Shown piece by piece: positions 60,680 to 64,000 of a DNA stretch of 64,000 nt. The stretch is from positions 62,001 to 126,000 of the forward strand of contig DBMP01000015.1 in assembly GCA_002298145.1 (NCBI GenBank), in the 5' to 3' direction. The notes below the pieces were generated by a model. It was not told where the DNA came from. It did not search any database and saw only the letters and a program-made list of their open reading frames with translations. The stretch comes from Spartobacteria bacterium UBA695 (GTDB taxonomy: Bacteria > Verrucomicrobiota > Verrucomicrobiia > Chthoniobacterales > Chthoniobacteraceae). The translations under genes were made by a program, and so were the position numbers. Positions within the stretch are counted from its first letter, which is position 1. Each line of letters starts with the position of its first letter.

Positions 60680-62059
60680 CTATTGGGCCTGCGAAGTCTT
60701 GAAGGAGACGTTTTTCACAAACGGGTTCACCGTGATTTGCTGAAAGCTCGTGAGGGGAACGCCGCCGATCGCGCAATCTTCAAACGTCACGTTGTCGATC
60801 AGGTGATCGGCATCCGCGCCGCGCAGATCAATGGCTCCGCCGGGGGAAACTAGCTTGATAAAGTGGAGGCCGTCAAAGTGGCCCCGCTCATCTTTATAGC
60901 CGTTGTCGTTGCTATAGCGCGTCTTGGCAATGACGATCTCCACCGTTTTCGCGGGGGTTTCGTCGGTGAAGTTTTCAAACCGGATGTTTTTGCACCAAGC
61001 CCAGTCAGAGTGGTCGCTGCGGATCGCCGCCCCAGCATGTTTGAGGATGTCGATGTTGCGGAAAGTAATATTCTGGAATAACGGAGACTCCATCGAAGCC
61101 CCGATGCGGAGGCCGTTCCCCGCCCCCGTATTCCAGACCACGCAATTCTCCGCGAGCGCATCCTCGGTGGTGAGCTCTCCGTTCGCCCGGGCGTCCACGG
61201 CATGCCAGCCAAAGCCGTCATCCTCGGAGCGGATGAAACAATCGCGCGCGGTGAAGTTCTTCACGCCGTCGATGTCGATCCCGTCGGTGTTCACCGTCTT
61301 GCCGAGAAGATTCATGTTTGAGACTTGGACATCCCGGCTGGCCAGGTAGAGCGACTGCCACCATGTCCCGCCGCGAAGGCCGATCCCCTCGACCACGACA
61401 TTCGAGCACCGTTCGAATAAAATTCCCGTCGTCTTGTCTTTCCGGACCGAATACCGGCCGCTGTCGAGAATCCCCCGCCCCTTGACCGTGACATTGCTGG
61501 CATCCTTCGCCTCAATGCGTCCCTTGACGAGCGCGCCCGGCGCGAAATAAACGGTCTGCCCACTTTGGGGGCGGATCACCCCCGCGTCATGAACGCCCGG
61601 GGTAAAATAGATGACCTTGGAATCGGCCTGCCTCGGCACGTCCTGCTCCGGCGGCGTGGCGATGAGCGCCAGCGGAAGCTGCCCCTCTATTTGCACCACG
61701 AGCTTGAGCGGCCCCGCAAACGAAAAGCTCACGCTCTGCCCCTTCACTACGGGCGTGATTTTATGCCGCAACGGATGCACCGTGCAGTTCGGCACCGGGC
61801 CGTTGAAGGCGATCTCCACGGAGGCCGTTCCCGAAAGGCAAAAAGCCGCCGTCTGGAAATCGAAATTCTTCTCATAGTTTACCGGGACCTCCCGGCCATT
61901 GACCTTGAGCGACAACGTGGTGCTCTGAGGGACGCCGGGAATCGCGGGCAGAGGGACCACGGTATCGGCGGCCATGGCAAAGGGAGCGGCCACCAGCATC
62001 GTGGCGGCAACAAAACATTTGAGGAGAAAACTCAACACGGCTTTTGTTTCAGTAAACAT
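60680..62059 (-). CDS. secreted GH28-like right-handed beta-helix glycosidase (459 aa)
   Basis: Start ATG 62059 with a signal peptide ending PFAMAAD. After an N-terminal beta domain, residues about 155-440 form a beta-helix (VTVKGRGILDSGRY, VVEGIGLRGGTWWQS). The GH28 Asp triad is present with the right spacing: Asp259 in VNTDGIDID and Asp280/Asp281 in SEDDGFGWH. The conserved GHG His is not: the equivalent place reads GAGNGLRIG, with Asn315 preceded by about 12 extra residues. So it is GH28-related but outside the polygalacturonase core group; GH49-like or another specificity is possible. Divergent from an ACS permease. Confidence 0.82.
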   Translation of the reverse strand: MFTETKAVLSFLLKCFVAATMLVAAPFAMAADTVVPLPAIPGVPQSTTLSLKVNGREVPVNYEKNFDFQTAAFCLSGTASVEIAFNGPVPNCTVHPLRHKITPVVKGQSVSFSFAGPLKLVVQIEGQLPLALIATPPEQDVPRQADSKVIYFTPGVHDAGVIRPQSGQTVYFAPGALVKGRIEAKDASNVTVKGRGILDSGRYSVRKDKTTGILFERCSNVVVEGIGLRGGTWWQSLYLASRDVQVSNMNLLGKTVNTDGIDIDGVKNFTARDCFIRSEDDGFGWHAVDARANGELTTEDALAENCVVWNTGAGNGLRIGASMESPLFQNITFRNIDILKHAGAAIRSDHSDWAWCKNIRFENFTDETPAKTVEIVIAKTRYSNDNGYKDERGHFDGLHFIKLVSPGGAIDLRGADADHLIDNVTFEDCAIGGVPLTSFQQITVNPFVKNVSFKTSQAQ

Positions 62060-62458
62060 AACTGGCTGGGGTGAAAATTCACGGCGTGGCACCGTCACGG
62101 GATGCCTGTAGAAGACGTTTTAAAACTACCTTGCCTCGCCCTCCTGTCGAATAAAAATCGGCCCGCCGCATTTACGACAACCCGCCGGAATTCAACGATA
62201 TTTTGCCCACCACCATGGAGTATAGCCAAGGAATTTACCACCATATCTACATCGTCTACCTAGCATCACAACCATTTGCATTTCTGCTACTTACACTCGT
62301 ATATGTCCTGCCGTTTCCGTGATACCAAAGTGTTTAGAAATCCATTCCAAATCCGTTTCACGAGCCAAAACACGCGACGCATTTTATAAAAAACGATCCG
62401 CATTTGCATCTGGCAAAATGATGTGTCAAACCTAACATCGGTTCTACATTCTCGCTAT
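62060..62458. other. 399-base AT-rich divergent intergenic region
   Basis: Region between the GH28-like gene and the divergent permease. It must carry both promoters. It is visibly more AT-rich than its flanks. I see a 9-base direct repeat CATTTGCAT (62273-62281 and 62401-62409), a GTTTTAAAAC palindrome at 62117-62126, and no copy of the 14-bp operator. A 35-codon frame at 62215-62322 has no ribosome binding site and is not called. Confidence 0.5.
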
Positions 62459-63757
62459 ATGAAGATCCCCAACCTGCGCTGGCTCATCGCGTTCGCTCTT
62501 TTGCTGGCGGCGGTGCTCAACTACATCGACCGGAGCGTCCTTGGCCTGCTGGCCAAAACGATCCAGGAAGATCTTCATATCAGCGACCGGCAGTACGCCT
62601 TCGTCATCAACTGCTTTCTGCTGGCGTACACCGTCGCCTACCTGCTCTCCGGGCGGATCGTCGATAAACTGGGCGTGCGCGTCAGCCTCGCCATCTTCGT
62701 CGGGTGGTGGTCCATTTCCAATGCGCTGACCGGCGTGGCGCAATCCATCCGGTCGCTATCGGCTTTCCGCTTCATGCTCGGGCTGGGCGAAGCCGGTGCG
62801 TTCACGGCGTCGCCCAAAGCGGTTTCGGAATGGTTCCCCCCCTCGGAACGCGGGATCGCCGTCGGGTTATACAGCATCGGCAGCGCGCTCGGGGCAACCA
62901 TCGCGCCGATCCTGGTGGCCCACATCGCCGTGAACTACGGCTGGCGCTGGGTGTTTGCCGTCTCCCCCATACTCGGCGGGCTGTGGATCATCTGCTGGCT
63001 TTGGCTCTATCGGCCACCGGCCGAGCACCCACGGATCACCGAAAAAGAGCGCGCTTACCTCAAAGCCAATCTCGCCCCTACGCCCCAACCCCAGCCCGCG
63101 GAAAAAGGATCGGAACTTGCGATATGGAGCTCCGTTTTCAGATCTCCCTACATCTGGCGCCTGATGGTCGCGCGGCTGCTGACCGATCCCGTCTGGTATT
63201 TTTACCAATTTTGGATGCCGAAGTACCTCCAAAGCTCGCGCGACCTGGACCAAAAGGGGGTCGCCATCATCTGGATGATCTTCCTGGCCGCCGATGCAGG
63301 GTTCCTAGTCAGCGGATTCCTTTCGGGCCGCCTAATCAAGAGGGGACGGCCCGCCCCGAGCGCGCGCTTGAGCGTGATGCTGGTGAGCGCCTGTCTGGTG
63401 CCGGTTTCGTTTTTCATCCCCACGGTGCCGAGCGTAGCCGCCGTCATCGCGCTGGGGATGCTCATCGCATTCGCTCATACCAGCTGGCTGAGCAATTTGA
63501 CCTCGTTGATCGTCGATATCGTGCCGGGCCGGATTCTTGGCACGGCCTTTGGCGTCATCGCCTGCGGAAGCACCCTGGGCGGGATCTTCATGAATCAATT
63601 GGTTGCCTGGTTCGTCGAAAACCGCTCCTACAACGGCTGCTTTTACTTGATGACCTTCCTGCATCCCGTCGCGCTCCTGTTAATCTGGAGTTTGAGGCAC
63701 CGTCAATGCCCGGCCACCACACCCGCCGGAGCAGCCCAAACCAGCGGCACGAACTAA
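62459..63757 (+). CDS. MFS permease of the anion:cation symporter (ACS) family, hexuronate-transporter-like
   Basis: 432 residues from ATG 62459; an earlier GTG at 62423 adds a non-hydrophobic leader. About twelve spans. YIDRSVLGLLAKTIQEDL in TM1 and AFRFMLGLGEAGAFTASPK in TM4 are signatures of the ACS group that includes ExuT and similar sugar-acid permeases; RWVFAVSPILGGLW follows. It is unrelated in detail to the two GPH-type permeases. Divergent from the GH28-like enzyme, so uptake of galacturonate or another sugar acid released by it is likely. Confidence 0.87.
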   Translation: MKIPNLRWLIAFALLLAAVLNYIDRSVLGLLAKTIQEDLHISDRQYAFVINCFLLAYTVAYLLSGRIVDKLGVRVSLAIFVGWWSISNALTGVAQSIRSLSAFRFMLGLGEAGAFTASPKAVSEWFPPSERGIAVGLYSIGSALGATIAPILVAHIAVNYGWRWVFAVSPILGGLWIICWLWLYRPPAEHPRITEKERAYLKANLAPTPQPQPAEKGSELAIWSSVFRSPYIWRLMVARLLTDPVWYFYQFWMPKYLQSSRDLDQKGVAIIWMIFLAADAGFLVSGFLSGRLIKRGRPAPSARLSVMLVSACLVPVSFFIPTVPSVAAVIALGMLIAFAHTSWLSNLTSLIVDIVPGRILGTAFGVIACGSTLGGIFMNQLVAWFVENRSYNGCFYLMTFLHPVALLLIWSLRHRQCPATTPAGAAQTSGTN

Positions 63758-63819
63758 TTCCTAAATCCGCCGAGTAGACTAAAATCGGCATTGATCTGAG
63801 CGGCGATTACGCCAAAAAG

Positions 63820-63850
63820 AAAAGGCGATGCTTTGAAAGCACCGCCTTTT
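63820..63850. terminator. bidirectional terminator at the right end
   Basis: AAAAGGCGATGCTTT pairs with AAAGCACCGCCTTTT around a single G (the inner pairs will open to a loop), one mismatch in 15. A-rich on one side and T-rich on the other, between two convergent stops (63757 and 63889). Confidence 0.78.
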
Positions 63851-63888
63851 CCTATGTTCTCTGTCGTGTCTTGTCAGCCAACACCAAA

Positions 63889-64000
63889 TCAGGCGCGCCC
63901 CTTCCGGCGCAGCAGACCCAGAACCCCCAATCCGCCGACCAGAGCCGCATAGACGCTCGGTTCCGGAACCGCGGTCACGGACAAAATGCCGGAGGATTCA
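63889..64000 (-). CDS. C-terminal end of another PEP-CTERM protein, 5' part outside window
   Basis: Only the last 36 codons and the stop are visible. The end reads SVTAVPEPSVYAALVGGLG, then VLGLLRRKGRA and a stop: the PEP motif, a hydrophobic helix and a basic tail in the right order. It is the fourth PEP-CTERM gene of the window and belongs to a transcript that enters from the right. Confidence 0.85.
   Translation of the reverse strand, partial: ESSGILSVTAVPEPSVYAALVGGLGVLGLLRRKGRA

Noticed and set aside
62215..62322. 35-codon hydrophobic frame in the divergent intergenic region
   Set aside because: No ribosome binding site, and hydrophobicity is expected by chance in AT-rich DNA.

Overview
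The window looks like a chromosomal stretch of a verrucomicrobium, most likely an Opitutaceae relative. The reasons are a complete Verru_Chthon-type pseudopilin cassette, several long secreted proteins made of autotransporter-type beta-strand repeats that end in PEP-CTERM sorting tails, many LacI regulators, and polysaccharide-degrading genes paired with MFS permeases rather than with SusC/SusD. I see no rRNA, tRNA, CRISPR array, transposase or phage gene. Both ends cut a gene: a pseudopilin-like gene at base 1 and a PEP-CTERM gene at base 64000.

Layout. (1) 1-8.1 kb, plus strand: end of a GspK-like gene, a small secreted protein, a sugar MFS permease, a heparinase II/III-type lyase and a 923-residue PEP-CTERM repeat protein. 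(2) 8.2-12.1 kb: a D-2-hydroxyacid dehydrogenase, a LacI regulator and a divergent FGGY pentulose kinase with a palindrome between the last two. (3) 22.6-12.2 kb, minus strand: one tightly packed six-gene unit, pseudopilin cassette genes B-C-A-D, then a cytoplasmic GH38 alpha-mannosidase, then an MFS permease. (4) 22.8-41.2 kb: two paralogous LacI genes enclose a glycan block: GH5, a small secreted protein, a PEP-CTERM protein, GH130 mannosylglucose phosphorylase, CE7 acetyl esterase, GH94-like phosphorylase, GH2, GH3 and a second GH130. (5) 41.3-53.5 kb: a mosaic PEP-CTERM protein, GH127, a third GH130, an SGNH hydrolase, an FAD oxidoreductase, an unrecognised secreted protein and a second GH5. 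(6) 53.8-57.3 kb: an EmrAB-type efflux operon with a TetR regulator and two operator-like palindromes. (7) 57.4-63.8 kb: a clan-A glycosidase, a small secreted protein, a GH28-like beta-helix enzyme and an ACS-family permease.

How it may work together. Secreted GH5, esterase and beta-helix enzymes would cut acetylated (gluco)mannan-like or pectic chains outside the inner membrane. MFS permeases would import oligosaccharides, and cytoplasmic GH130, GH94-like, GH38, GH2 and GH3 enzymes would finish them, partly by phosphorolysis. Eight copies of a 14-bp site, consensus TGCAACGNGGTGCA, lie in front of the pseudopilin/mannosidase unit, both paralogous LacI genes, both GH5 genes, GH2, GH130, GH127, a PEP-CTERM gene and the SGNH/FAD pair. 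I read this as one LacI-controlled regulon that ties an extracellular pseudopilus and PEP-CTERM surface proteins to glycan use. That is the most interesting system in the window. The sites are seen in the sequence; the regulon and the role of the pseudopilus are inference.
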